60,408 bases of DNA from Solirubrobacteraceae bacterium (GTDB lineage Bacteria > Actinomycetota > Thermoleophilia > Solirubrobacterales > Solirubrobacteraceae), in contig JANJTP010000030.1 of the NCBI GenBank assembly GCA_024711025.1, forward strand, positions 1 to 60,408, given 5' to 3'. The notes beneath the pieces are model-generated. The model did no database searches and was not told where the DNA came from. It was given only the letters and a program-made list of their open reading frames with translations. The position numbers and the translations under genes are program-made. Each line of letters opens with the position of its first letter. The first letter of the stretch is position 1. Positions 1 to 8,537 of this stretch are shown in pieces.

Positions 1-117
1 GCCTTGCTCCTGCAGCCGCTGCCAGAACTGCATCGACTCGTTGAAGACGTCGAGGCTCTTCGCCTCGCGCCCCCGGACCGGCTGCCCCCAACCGATGAAC
101 AGCCCCATATCGGCCAT
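1..117 (-). CDS. Partial conserved hypothetical protein (N-terminus only)
   Basis: Only the first 39 codons lie in the window; the 3' end is outside. The reading begins MADMGLFIGWGQ and continues with a Gln/Glu-rich helix-like stretch. The ATG at 117-115 follows a G-rich patch (GGGGGCG) that could serve as a ribosome binding site; a second in-frame ATG lies at 108-106. I recognise no function. It may be a small ferredoxin-fold actinobacterial protein, but that is a guess. The tRNA-Asn gene lies upstream on the same strand. Confidence 0.6.
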   Translation of the reverse strand, partial: MADMGLFIGWGQPVRGREAKSLDVFNESMQFWQRLQEQG

Positions 118-314
118 CTTCGCCCCCGATCGATCGACGCACGCGATGCTATGGACGACGGGGGTCGGTGGTCGGCGCGTCTATACGTACGTACAGGGGC
201 CTCCCGCGCCGTGAATCGGCGCGCCCCGGCCGGAGCCGTGCCGCCGACGCCTCCGACATGCAGCCGCGTGAAACGTGGAAACTCCTCGAGCGACGAGCGA
301 GGGGGTTTTCGAAG

Positions 315-387
315 CTCCGGGGGTGGGACTCGAACCCACAACCTAACGGTTAACAGCCGTTCGCTCTGCCGATTGAGCTACCCCGGA
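315..387 (-). tRNA. tRNA-Asn (anticodon GTT)
   Basis: The minus strand folds as a 73-nt tRNA. A 7-bp acceptor stem (TCCGGGG / CCCCGGA) is followed by discriminator G at 315, a D-arm with AGCTCAATCGGCAGAGC, an anticodon loop CTGTTAACC and a T-arm GTGGGTTCGAGTCCCAC. The anticodon is GTT, so it decodes Asn codons AAC/AAU. CCA is not encoded. The 3' end of the upstream HNH gene overlaps the 5' half of this tRNA by 38 bases. Confidence 0.97.
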
Positions 388-973
388 ACGGCCTCCAGCC
401 TTCTGGAGGAGCCGTCATGGTAGCCGGGATCGCACGTAGCCCGTTTTCCACCTCCGCGTGACAGTTGGCGCACAGCAGCACGCATTTCGCGGCCTCCGCA
501 CGGACGACGTCGAGTGCGCGTGCCAAGCCTCGGCTCGACAGGCCGAAGCTCTTCGTCGCCGGATCGACGTGATGGAATTCGAGTGCGGCGATGCACCTGT
601 CATAGCCACAGAGGACGCACGCACCTCCGGCCTCGTCGACGAGTAGGCGCTTGGTCCTCCGGCGCCAACTCGTCACCCACTGTGTACGACACCGCACGCA
701 GACCTCGCTCCCGTCGGCGCGAGCGACCATCTCGCTCTCGCCATGCTTCGCGCAGCGCCCCATCCGCCGCTCGGCAGGACGCCGGTCGGATCGGCGACGT
801 GCGGCAGCCGTCGTCGCCATGCCGTGACGGCGAAGCCAGTAGCGGACCGTCGTCGGACTTCGATCGACATGTTCGGCGATCTGCCGAACGCTGAGATCCC
901 GCGAGACGAGGTCGGCAAGCTCATCCGCACTCAGCGCGCCTCGTGCTGCCCGATGACCGCGGTCCGACACCAC
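350..973 (-). CDS. HTH plus HNH endonuclease-like protein overlapping tRNA-Asn
   Basis: 207 aa. Residues about 15-50 look like a helix-turn-helix (LSVRQIAEHVDRSPTTVRYW), as in site-specific DNA-binding proteins. Residues 90-175 hold a zinc-binding HNH core: CVRC at 92-95, CVLC at 119-122, FHHVDP at 133-138 and CANCH at 168-172. This is the layout of small actinobacterial HNH nucleases. GTG at 973 is the first start after an in-frame stop; the next codon is also GTG. The gene starts 39 bp after dnaG. The last 13 codons are read from the tRNA-Asn sequence, and the TAA stop is formed at the anticodon loop. It could be a homing-type nuclease or an orphan restriction-like protein. Function is inferred from the domain only. 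Confidence 0.75.
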   Translation of the reverse strand: MVSDRGHRAARGALSADELADLVSRDLSVRQIAEHVDRSPTTVRYWLRRHGMATTAAARRRSDRRPAERRMGRCAKHGESEMVARADGSEVCVRCRTQWVTSWRRRTKRLLVDEAGGACVLCGYDRCIAALEFHHVDPATKSFGLSSRGLARALDVVRAEAAKCVLLCANCHAEVENGLRAIPATMTAPPEGWRPFRGSSIGRANGC

Positions 974-1012
974 ACGAACACTAGTTCGCCTCCCGGACGG
1001 ATACCGCGCCGG

Positions 1013-2869
1013 CTACCCCTCGACCGATTTCGTCTGGTCGAGGGCCGCCCCGAGCTGGCGCTCGAGCGCCGCGCGCAGCTCGTCGCGGCGGTGCACGAGC
1101 TCGACGAGCCCCGCGCCCCCGGCCGCCTTCGCCGCGACGATCTCGCGGTCGGCGCGGGCGACGCGCATCCGCAGCCGCTCGGCTTCCAGGGCCGCGCGCG
1201 TCGCGTCCGCCTGCGCGGCGCGAACCTGGAGCTCGGCGACGATGCGCGTCAGCTCCTCGTCGCCCGGCGGCGCCTGGAGCGGCCGCCCGGGCCACTCGAG
1301 CAGCATCGCGGCGACGCGCCGATGCGCCGGTACGGTGATGTCTTGCTCGATGTCGAAGCCGGCGAGCGCCGCGGCTCCGTCTTCCGGCAGCGCCAGGCAC
1401 TGCGCCAGGAATGCGCGCTCGATCCGGCCGGCCTGGTCGAGGGTCGCCGTCATCCGCGACCGCCGGTCGTCGGCGGGCCGCACTCCCACCATCGGCCGGT
1501 TCCCGGGCTCGCCGCCGGGTGTCGAGGGCCTCCGCCCCGGCGTGGCGTGTCGCTCCTCCGCCCGCCCTCCCGGGAAGAGCCACTCGCGAAGCTTTGCCGG
1601 CGAGGCGCCGAGTCGGTCCGCCGCGAGCTCGAGCAGCTCGTCGCGCAGCGCGCTGGCCGGCAGGTCGGCGAAGACCGGCTGCAACGCCGAGACGGCCTCG
1701 TCCTTGCCCTCGGCATCGGCCAGGTCGTCGCGATCGAGCGCGCGCTCGACGCGGAAGCGCACGAACGGGACCGACGCGCGAACGCGCTCGAGCATGCCCT
1801 CTGCGCCCTCGGACAGCAGTAGGTCGGCCGGGTCCTGGCCGCGTGGAAGCGGCACGACCCGCAGCTCCAGCCGGCGTCCGGCGGCGACGCGCGCGGCGCG
1901 CATCATCGCCTGCTGACCGGCGCTGTCGGCGTCGAGCGCGAGCAGGACGACCGGCGCAAGCCGCGTCAGCTCGCCGACCTGGTCGTCGGTGAGCGCCGTC
2001 CCCATGAGCCCGACGACGTTGCGCAGCCCCGCCTGGTGCAGCGCGATGACGTCCGTGTAGCCCTCGCAGAGCACCACGTGGCCCGCCTTCGCGGCGGCGG
2101 TACGCGCGAGGTCGGCGCCGAACAGGTGGCGGCCCTTGTGGAAGACATCGTTGTCGGTCGAGTTGACGTACTTCGGCTGCTGCGTCGGGCCCACGGCCCT
2201 GCCGCCGAAGCCGAGCACCCGGCCGCGGGCGTCGCACAGCGGGAACTGGATCCGCCGACGGAAGAAGTCGAACAGGCGGCCGTTGCGACCGCGGCGAACG
2301 AGCCCGGCATCCCACAGCTCGCGGGCGCTGAAGCCGCCGCGCCGGGACGCGAGCAGGAGGCCGTCCCACTGGCTGGGTGCGTAGCCGACGCGGAACGCCC
2401 GCAGCGCCTGCTCCTCGAGCCCGCGCTCGGCGAGATAGCGCCTTGGGCCGGCCGCCTCGTCCGACTCCCAGAGCGTCCGCACGTACCACGCGGCCGTTCG
2501 CTCGAGCAGCTCGAGCAGCCGCTCGCGCTTCCTGCGGCTCTCCGCCGCGCGGGGGTCCTCGTCGGCGACGTCGAGCGTGACGCCGTAGCGGTCGGCAAGA
2601 TGCTCGACCGCCTCGCGGAAGCCGAGCCCCTCGGTCAGCTCGACGAACCGGAACAGGTCGCCGCCCTCGCCGCAGCCGAAGCAGTGGAACACCTTGCTCT
2701 CGGCATCGACGCTGAAAGACGGCGTGCGCTCGTCATGGAACGGGCACGCTCCCATCCACTGCTGGCCGGCGCGCCGCAGCTCGGTCCGCGCGCCGACGAG
2801 GTCGAGCATGTCCACGGCCTGGCGGACGCGCTCGATCGACTCCTCGCTGTAGCGAGCCACGCCGCTCAA
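1013..2869 (-). CDS. dnaG: DNA primase DnaG
   Basis: 618 aa, typical length. It makes RNA primers at the replication fork and works with the DnaB helicase. The N-terminal CHC2 zinc ribbon is intact (C42, H45, C63, C66). The catalytic core contains a TOPRIM domain with the acidic motif CEGYTDVIALHQAG and LDADSAGQQA. The C-terminal third is the helicase-binding region, with a low-conservation Arg/Pro-rich linker before it. It follows dgt with a 22-bp gap on the same strand, a common actinobacterial arrangement (dgt-dnaG). The ATG start gives MSGVARYSEESIERV, matching the family N-terminus. Confidence 0.98.
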   Translation of the reverse strand: MSGVARYSEESIERVRQAVDMLDLVGARTELRRAGQQWMGACPFHDERTPSFSVDAESKVFHCFGCGEGGDLFRFVELTEGLGFREAVEHLADRYGVTLDVADEDPRAAESRRKRERLLELLERTAAWYVRTLWESDEAAGPRRYLAERGLEEQALRAFRVGYAPSQWDGLLLASRRGGFSARELWDAGLVRRGRNGRLFDFFRRRIQFPLCDARGRVLGFGGRAVGPTQQPKYVNSTDNDVFHKGRHLFGADLARTAAAKAGHVVLCEGYTDVIALHQAGLRNVVGLMGTALTDDQVGELTRLAPVVLLALDADSAGQQAMMRAARVAAGRRLELRVVPLPRGQDPADLLLSEGAEGMLERVRASVPFVRFRVERALDRDDLADAEGKDEAVSALQPVFADLPASALRDELLELAADRLGASPAKLREWLFPGGRAEERHATPGRRPSTPGGEPGNRPMVGVRPADDRRSRMTATLDQAGRIERAFLAQCLALPEDGAAALAGFDIEQDITVPAHRRVAAMLLEWPGRPLQAPPGDEELTRIVAELQVRAAQADATRAALEAERLRMRVARADREIVAAKAAGGAGLVELVHRRDELRAALERQLGAALDQTKSVEG

Positions 2870-2891
2870 CCTAGAGGATCTGCCGCGCGCG

Positions 2892-3935
2892 TCAGGCGGC
2901 GAACGACTCGGGCACCGTGAGCTGCTCGAATGCCCTGACGCAGTAGCGATCGGTCATCCCGGCGATGTAGTCGGTGACGCGCCGGCCAAGATCGGCGTCG
3001 GGCGCGCCGCCGCCGTCGGGTATCCGCTCGGGGGCGCCGGCGTAGTGGTCGAACAGCGTGCGTATGACGCGCTCGATGCGCTCGTGCTCCGCTCGGGCCG
3101 GCGGCCCGAGGTAGACGTGCTCGAACATCCACGAACGCAGATCGTCCATCGCCGCGCCCGCCTCGTCGCCCTGGGCGATGTCGCCCGCCTGCGCCGAGCG
3201 CTCGACGAGGTCGTGGACGAGCGCGTCGATCCGCCTGGGCCCGCTGCGCCCGAGGACCGCGATCGCCGCCCGGGGCAGGTCGCCCTCGGATATCGCGCCG
3301 GCGCGCAGGGCGTCGTCGATGTCGTGGTTCACGTACGCGATGCGGTCGACGATCCGCACGATCCGGCCTTCGAGGGTCCTCGGCATCGGCGCCCGCCCCG
3401 AGTGGCGCGCGATGCCGTCGCGAACGTCGTCGCCGAGGTTGAGCCCCGCTCCGTCCCGCTCGAGCACGTCGACGACCCGCAGCGAGTGCTCGTAGTGGCG
3501 GAATCCGTCGGCGCCGAAGCGCTCGCGCAGGCAGGCGTCGAGCACCCCCTCGCCGATGTGCCCGAACGGCGGGTGGCCGAGGTCGTGGCCCAGGCCGATG
3601 GCCTCGGTCAGGTCCTCGTTGAGCCTCAGCGCGCGGGCCACCGTTCGAGCGATCTGCGTGACCTCGAGCGTGTGCGTGAGGCGTGTGCGGTAGTGGTCGC
3701 CCTCGGGCGAGACGAAGACCTGCGTCTTGTGCTTCAGGCGCCGGAACGCCTTCGAGTGCACGATCCGGTCGCGGTCGCGCTGCAGCGGCGAGCGCAGCGG
3801 GCAGTCTGGCTCGGCCACGCGCCGTCGCGCCGGCCAGGAGCGCGCCGCGAGCGGCGAGAGCATCGCCCGCTCGAGCGCCGCGCGCTGCTCGGCGAAGGCG
3901 CCGGCGACCGGACCGGGCTGGGCATGCGGATCCAC
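2892..3935 (-). CDS. dgt: Deoxyguanosinetriphosphate triphosphohydrolase-like protein
   Basis: About 347 aa. It hydrolyses dNTPs, classically dGTP, to deoxynucleoside and triphosphate, and so shapes the dNTP pool. HD-superfamily metal motifs are visible: RLTHTLEVTQIAR followed by GHDLGHPPFGHIGE, plus a later HSLRVVDVLE and an aspartate in VDRIAYVNHDIDDA. The open frame extends upstream to 4133. I place the start at GTG 3935 because GAGGA lies 5 bases before it and the longer N-terminus is Arg/Pro-rich, low-complexity sequence. It lies 106 bp downstream of recO and 22 bp upstream of dnaG, suggesting one transcript. Confidence 0.93.
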   Translation of the reverse strand: MDPHAQPGPVAGAFAEQRAALERAMLSPLAARSWPARRRVAEPDCPLRSPLQRDRDRIVHSKAFRRLKHKTQVFVSPEGDHYRTRLTHTLEVTQIARTVARALRLNEDLTEAIGLGHDLGHPPFGHIGEGVLDACLRERFGADGFRHYEHSLRVVDVLERDGAGLNLGDDVRDGIARHSGRAPMPRTLEGRIVRIVDRIAYVNHDIDDALRAGAISEGDLPRAAIAVLGRSGPRRIDALVHDLVERSAQAGDIAQGDEAGAAMDDLRSWMFEHVYLGPPARAEHERIERVIRTLFDHYAGAPERIPDGGGAPDADLGRRVTDYIAGMTDRYCVRAFEQLTVPESFAA

Positions 3936-4041
3936 ACGTCGATCCTCGCACAGCGGGTGGCGCCCGCCCCGCATCGCGGCCGGCGCCCAGCCGTGAGGCG
4001 GCCGGCCCGCCCAACGACCACGGAGGGGCTCCGCCGGGGCC

Positions 4042-4758
4042 CTACGGCACGGGCCGCAGCCGCACGTGCCCGTGATGGGCGGCGGTCTCGACCACGACGC
4101 GATCGGCGACGAGCACGACCCGCCTCGGCACACGGGGGGCCTGCGCGAGCGGCGCTCCGAGAGCGCCGACGAGGAACCCGTGCGTCGGAGCGTCCACCGC
4201 GAACGAGCCGGCCTCGCACGAGGCGCACACGACCCCGCCGGCCGCGGGGCTGAAGCCCGCCAGGTGCTCGGCCTCCCCGCACGTCGCGCAGGAGGAGAGC
4301 TGCGGCGCGAGCCCGGCCGCGAGCAGCAGCTTCATCCGGAATGCGACGAGCAGCTCGGACGACGCCGTCCCCGGGGAGTCGTCGAGCAGGGCGAGCAGGG
4401 CGCCGAGCAGGTTGAAGACCTCCGGATGGGGCTCGCCGGAGTCGAACAGGCGTCCGACCGCGTCGCAGCCGCGAGCCGCCAGGTCGAGCGCGTCGGGGTC
4501 CTCGCGCAGCCGCGCGTGCGGGCGGATCGTCTCGGCACTGGTCACCGTCAGCAGGTCGCTGCGCCCCTCGTGCAACCCGAGCCGCAGCGTGAAGAACGGC
4601 TCCAGCCTCCCGCCGAAGCGACTGCGGGTGCGGCGTACGCCCTTGGCGATCGCGCTCACCCGCCCGCGCATCGGCGTGTAGAGGTGCAGGATCCGGTCGG
4701 CCTCGCCGTAGCGCATCGAGCGCAGCACGACGGCGTCGGTGCTCAGCGGGCCGGCCAC
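4042..4758 (-). CDS. recO: DNA repair protein RecO
   Basis: 238 aa. RecO loads RecA on SSB-coated single-stranded DNA in the RecFOR pathway. The N-terminal OB-fold begins TDAVVLRSMRYGEADRILH, the family signature. The C-terminal domain carries a zinc site, CATCG and CASCE. It is the first gene of a minus-strand run toward dgt and dnaG, and is divergent from the glutaredoxin gene across about 40 bp, so the two promoters must lie close together or overlap. Confidence 0.95.
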   Translation of the reverse strand: MAGPLSTDAVVLRSMRYGEADRILHLYTPMRGRVSAIAKGVRRTRSRFGGRLEPFFTLRLGLHEGRSDLLTVTSAETIRPHARLREDPDALDLAARGCDAVGRLFDSGEPHPEVFNLLGALLALLDDSPGTASSELLVAFRMKLLLAAGLAPQLSSCATCGEAEHLAGFSPAAGGVVCASCEAGSFAVDAPTHGFLVGALGAPLAQAPRVPRRVVLVADRVVVETAAHHGHVRLRPVP

Positions 4759-4797
4759 GGCTCCCCCCGTGGCCGACCTGCTTCAATGAATGAAGCG

Positions 4798-5058
4798 ATG
4801 GCCAGCGTGATCATGTACTCGACGGACCCCTGCTCGTTCTGCGCTCGCGCGAAGGAGCTCCTGACGAAGCGCGGGATCGACTTCGAGGAGGTCAGCCTCG
4901 CCCGCGATCCGGGGGGTCGCGCCGCGCTGCACGAGAGGACCGGGATGCTCAGCTTCCCGCAGATCGTGATCGACGGCGAGGTGCTCGGCGGCTTCAGGGA
5001 GCTGGTCATGGCCGACCAGAGCGGCCGGCTCGAGGAGCTCGCGGGCCAGGTCGCCTGA
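4798..5058 (+). CDS. Glutaredoxin
   Basis: 86 aa, complete thioredoxin-fold glutaredoxin. The active site is CSFC at about residues 12-15, preceded by YSTDP. The cis-proline region SFPQIVIDGEVLGGF binds glutathione in the family. It probably reduces disulfides or coordinates redox partners in the cytosol; the exact partner cannot be deduced. An alternative in-frame ATG lies at 4786 and neither has a strong Shine-Dalgarno. Its 3' end overlaps the convergent fpg gene by about 50 bp. Confidence 0.9.
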   Translation: MASVIMYSTDPCSFCARAKELLTKRGIDFEEVSLARDPGGRAALHERTGMLSFPQIVIDGEVLGGFRELVMADQSGRLEELAGQVA

Positions 5059-5893
5059 CGCGGGCCCCGCGCGGCGGGCGCTGGCAGCGCTCGCAGAGGT
5101 ACGTGCCGCGCCCGCCGACGACCGTCTTGACGATCTCCGTGCCGCAGCGCGGGCACGGCTCGCCCGCGCGGCGGTGGACGAGGAACTCGTTCTGGAAGGC
5201 GCCATGTACGCCGTCCGGGTGGCGGAAGTCGTCGATCGTCGCGCCGCCCGCGTCGAGCCCTGCGCGCAACGCCGCCACGACCGCCGCGGCGAGCGCGTCG
5301 CACTGGGTGCGGCTCAGCGAGCCGGCCGGCCGCAGCGGATGGACCCCGGCACGGAACAGCGCCTCGTCGGCATAGATGTTGCCGATGCCCGCGATTCGCC
5401 GCTGGTCGAGCAGGAACGGCTTGACGGGCCCGCGCCGTCCCCGTGCCAGCGCCCGCAGCGCGGCGCCGTCGAGATCGCCGTCGAGCGGCTCGAGCCCCAC
5501 GCGCGCGGCGAGGAACGACTCGCACGCCGCCGCACCGATCGCCAGCTCGCCGGTGCCGAAGCGCCGCGGGTCGCAGAAGCGCAGCTCGTGCCCGTCGTCG
5601 AGCCGCGCGACGACCCGGACGTAGCGCTGCGAGCGATCTGGGTCGTAGAGCAGCGTGCCGGTCATCCGCAGGTGCATCAGCAGGTGGACGTCGTCCTCGA
5701 GCTCCACGACGAGGTACTTGCCGCGCCGCGACAGCCGCTCGATCAGCCGCCCTTCGACGGCGGCGCTGAGATCTGCCGCCGCCAGCGGCGCGCACCAGCG
5801 CGGGTCGACGATCTCGAGCGTCGACAGCCGGCGCCCCTCGACGAGCGGCGCCAGGTGGCGGCGGATCGTCTCGACCTCGGGCAGCTCCGGCAT
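5006..5893 (-). CDS. mutM: Formamidopyrimidine-DNA glycosylase (Fpg/MutM)
   Basis: 295 aa. It excises 8-oxoguanine and other oxidised purines. The start is set at ATG 5893 because the catalytic N-terminal proline must follow the initiator Met (MPELPEVETIRR), although the frame stays open to 5980. Further hallmarks are the H2TH region with GNIYADEALFRAGVHP and a C-terminal zinc finger (CPRCG...CERC). After the zinc finger is an Arg/Pro-rich tail of about 25 residues whose coding sequence overlaps the convergent glutaredoxin gene. Confidence 0.96.
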   Translation of the reverse strand: MPELPEVETIRRHLAPLVEGRRLSTLEIVDPRWCAPLAAADLSAAVEGRLIERLSRRGKYLVVELEDDVHLLMHLRMTGTLLYDPDRSQRYVRVVARLDDGHELRFCDPRRFGTGELAIGAAACESFLAARVGLEPLDGDLDGAALRALARGRRGPVKPFLLDQRRIAGIGNIYADEALFRAGVHPLRPAGSLSRTQCDALAAAVVAALRAGLDAGGATIDDFRHPDGVHGAFQNEFLVHRRAGEPCPRCGTEIVKTVVGGRGTYLCERCQRPPRGARVRRPGPRAPRAGRSGRP

Positions 5894-6008
5894 CCTCCGG
5901 CCGAGGATAGGCCCGCGAGCGGCGCACCCACGACGGCGACGGCCGGCCGGCCTTTCGCCTGCGACCTGTCGCGGCCACACGCGTCGAGCGCTCGCGCCGC
6001 GATCGCGC

Positions 6009-6930
6009 TCAGGCGAACGGCTCGCCCGGCAGCTCCGGGTCGCGCTGCCCCGCCGTCCAGCTCAGGACGCTGGCGCCGACGTCGGCCATCGGGCCCTCGT
6101 GGCGCCGTCCGCCGTGACCGGCGAAGCTCGCCAGCAGGGGCACGCGCTCGCGGGTGTGGTCGGCGTGCGCCATCGCGGGATCGACGCCGTGGTCGGCCGT
6201 CACGATCAGCATGTCGGCGGGGCGCAGCACCGCCAGCCACCGGCCGATCGCGGCGTCGATCTCGCGCAGCGCGGCGTGGAAGCCCTCGACGTCCTTGCGG
6301 TGGCCGTAGAGCTCGTCGGTCTCGACGAGGTTCGCGATGACCACGCCCCGGTCCAGCCCCTCGACCAGCCCCTCGATCGACGCAAGGGCCGCGGCATTCG
6401 TCGCGCCCGGGTGGACGGCGTCGATGCCGTGGCCGGTGAACAGGTCGCCGACCTTCCCGACGGCGTGGACCGGGACGCCGACCTCGCCCAGCGCGTCGAG
6501 ATGGGAGCGCTCGGGCGGCGCCACCGCGAAGTCGCGGCGCCCCGCGGTGCGCTCGAACGCGCCGGGGGCGCCGCGGAACGGACGCGCGATGACCCGCCCG
6601 ACGGCCTCGTCGCCGGTCAGCGCGCCGCGGGCGGCGGCACAGGCATCCTCGAGCTCGGCTCGACTGACGACGTCCTCGTGCGCGGCCAGCTGGACGACCG
6701 AGTCCACCGACGTGTAGGCGATGAGCTCGCCGGTGCGCAGGTGGCGCTCGCCGAGCTGCGCGATCGCCGCGAGCCCGTCGATCGCCGCGCCGCCGCAGAC
6801 GCCACGGCCGGTCGCATGCTCGAGGCGCGCCACGAGCTCTCGCGGCGCCGAGCGCGTCGATGACCACGACGAAGGCGCGACGTGCCGCCGGCTCGAGCCG
6901 CTCGCCGCCGCCGGGTCCCGATGATCGCAC
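6009..6930 (-). pseudogene. Phosphopentomutase (DeoB-like), broken: N-terminal frameshift and large internal deletion
   Basis: The 3' part (6833-6009) clearly belongs to phosphopentomutase: LRTGELIAYTSVDSVVQL, AVGRVIARPFRGAPGAF, VTADHGVDP and DHTRERVPLL. The family N-terminus, RAFVVVIDALGA, is present at about 6890-6848, but in a different frame that opens at GTG 6930. Between them about 100 residues of a normal protein are missing, including the phosphate-acceptor Thr region (usually GKDSTTGHW). The block normally reading GNKPASGT is also altered. The 3' open frame has no start before GTG 6833. The gene follows xerD by 29 bp. It may be a true pseudogene, a divergent alkaline-phosphatase-superfamily paralogue or an assembly fault. 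Catalysis as a phosphopentomutase looks impossible as written. Confidence 0.7.
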
Positions 6931-6959
6931 GGGCGCAGCCCGCCTCGGCGCCGCTGGGC

Positions 6960-7901
6960 TCAGCGCGTGGCCCGCGGATGGGCGTTGAAGTACTGGTCCT
7001 TGAGCCGCTCGGTCGAAAGGTGCGTGTAGAGCTGCGTGGTGGCGATGTCGGCGTGGCCGAGCATCTCCTGGAGCGCTCGCAGGTCGCAGCCACCGGCGAG
7101 GAGGTGCGTCGCGAACGTGTGGCGCAGCGTGTGCGGGCTCATCCTGCCGGCGAGCCCGGCACTCGCCGCGTGCCGCTGGACGATCTTGTAGAGGCCCTGG
7201 CGAGTCAGGCCGCTGCCGCGCTGGTTGACGAAGAGGTGCGGCTCCTCGCCGCCGCCGACCAGCCGCGGCCGACCGTCGCACAGGTAGGCGCGCACGGCCC
7301 GCGCCGCCTCGCGGCCGACCGGGACCAGACGCTCCTTCGAGCCCTTGCCCCGCGCGCGCAGCACGCCGCCCTCGAGGTCGAGGTCCGCGACGAGCAGCCC
7401 CGTGGCCTCCGAGGCGCGCAGCCCGCAGGCGTACATCAGCTCGAGCAGCGCACGGTCGCGCAGCGCCGCCGCGTCAGTCCCCTGGGGCGCGCCCAGCAGG
7501 CGGACGACCTCGTCGCGGCTGAGGACGTGCGGCAGCCGCTGGCGGCGCTTCGGTGCGCGCAGCTCCGCGGTCGGGTCGTGGTCGATGATCTGCTCGCGAC
7601 GCAGGTGGCGGTAGAAGGAGCGCAGGCATGCCGCCTTGCGCTGCAGCGTCGCCGGAGCGACCGCCGCCCGCTCCGCGCTGCCGACGGCGAGCACGTCGAG
7701 AAAGCCCGTCACCTCGCCGTGGCGGGCGTCGAGCAGATCCGTCCCCCGTCGCTCGAGGTAGGCGCCGTACTGCAGCAGGTCCGAGCGGTACGCCTCGAGC
7801 GTGTTGCGCGACAGCCCCCGCTCGAACTCCAGATAGGCGAGGAAGTCGAGCATGTGCTGCTCGAACGCGCGCGCAGGGGCCACGCCGGTGACGGTCACCA
7901 T
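6960..7901 (-). CDS. xerD: Tyrosine recombinase XerD
   Basis: 313 aa. It resolves chromosome dimers at dif with XerC and FtsK. The N-terminal SAM-like DNA-binding domain (FLAYLEFERGLSRNTLEAYR) is followed by the catalytic domain. Catalytic residues are visible: Arg in ACGLRASE, Lys in RGKGSKER, HxxR in HTLRHTFATHLL, His in LGHADIATTQ and the nucleophile Tyr in LYTHLS. The length fits XerC/D. It lies 57 bp downstream of the Nudix gene in a pyrG-to-xerD run. Confidence 0.93.
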   Translation of the reverse strand: MVTVTGVAPARAFEQHMLDFLAYLEFERGLSRNTLEAYRSDLLQYGAYLERRGTDLLDARHGEVTGFLDVLAVGSAERAAVAPATLQRKAACLRSFYRHLRREQIIDHDPTAELRAPKRRQRLPHVLSRDEVVRLLGAPQGTDAAALRDRALLELMYACGLRASEATGLLVADLDLEGGVLRARGKGSKERLVPVGREAARAVRAYLCDGRPRLVGGGEEPHLFVNQRGSGLTRQGLYKIVQRHAASAGLAGRMSPHTLRHTFATHLLAGGCDLRALQEMLGHADIATTQLYTHLSTERLKDQYFNAHPRATR

Positions 7902-7958
7902 GATTGGGTCTTCGCGACCGGCGGTGCGGGTTCCTCGCTCTGCAACGAGGGCTGCGAC

Positions 7959-8537
7959 TCAGGCGATGCCCGCCGGCACGTCCGAGCCGCGAAGGCGCAG
8001 CCGCTCCTTGAGCCACTGCAGGCCGATGATCGTCTTCGCGTCGATGGTCGCCGCGATCGCGCCGTCGAGATCGTCGAGCGGCCAGGCGACGACCTCGATC
8101 CGCTCGCTCGGGTCGCGCTCGGCACCCGACTCGCGCAGGCCGGTCGCGTGGAAGAGGTGCACGATCTCGTCCATCACGCCGATGCTGGTGCAGTAGCGCA
8201 GGATCGGCTCCCACGTGGCCGCCGCCTTGCCGATCTCCTCGCCGAGCTCGCGTTGCGCGCAGTCCAGCGGCGACTCGTCCGGGCCGTCGAGCTTGCCGGC
8301 CGGGATCTCGAGGACGTCGGGATCGCCGACGGTCTCACGCGGCTGACGGACCAGCCAGACGTGGAGGTCGTCGTGGGCGACGACTGCGGCCGCCCCCGGG
8401 TGGTGGACGATCTCGCGGGTGACCTCCTCCCCGTCCGGGAAGCGGAAGCGCTCCCGGCTGACGCTGACGATCCGCCCCTCATAGACCGTCTCGCCGCCGA
8501 TCCGTTCGAACGTCCTGCCCTCGGGATCCTCGCTCAA
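7959..8537 (-). CDS. Nudix hydrolase, ADP-ribose pyrophosphatase-like
   Basis: 192 aa. The Nudix fold is probably specific for ADP-ribose, judging from the N-terminal pattern (VYEGRIVSVSRERFRFPDG) and LEIPAGK before the box. The Nudix box reads GKLDGPDESPLDCAQRELGE plus E and has one extra residue between the leading Gly and the first Glu compared with the G-x5-E consensus. The ATG overlaps the stop of the DUF3866 gene by 4 bases (ATGA), implying translational coupling. It would act in the cytosol on nucleotide-sugar damage products. Confidence 0.88.
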   Translation of the reverse strand: MSEDPEGRTFERIGGETVYEGRIVSVSRERFRFPDGEEVTREIVHHPGAAAVVAHDDLHVWLVRQPRETVGDPDVLEIPAGKLDGPDESPLDCAQRELGEEIGKAAATWEPILRYCTSIGVMDEIVHLFHATGLRESGAERDPSERIEVVAWPLDDLDGAIAATIDAKTIIGLQWLKERLRLRGSDVPAGIA

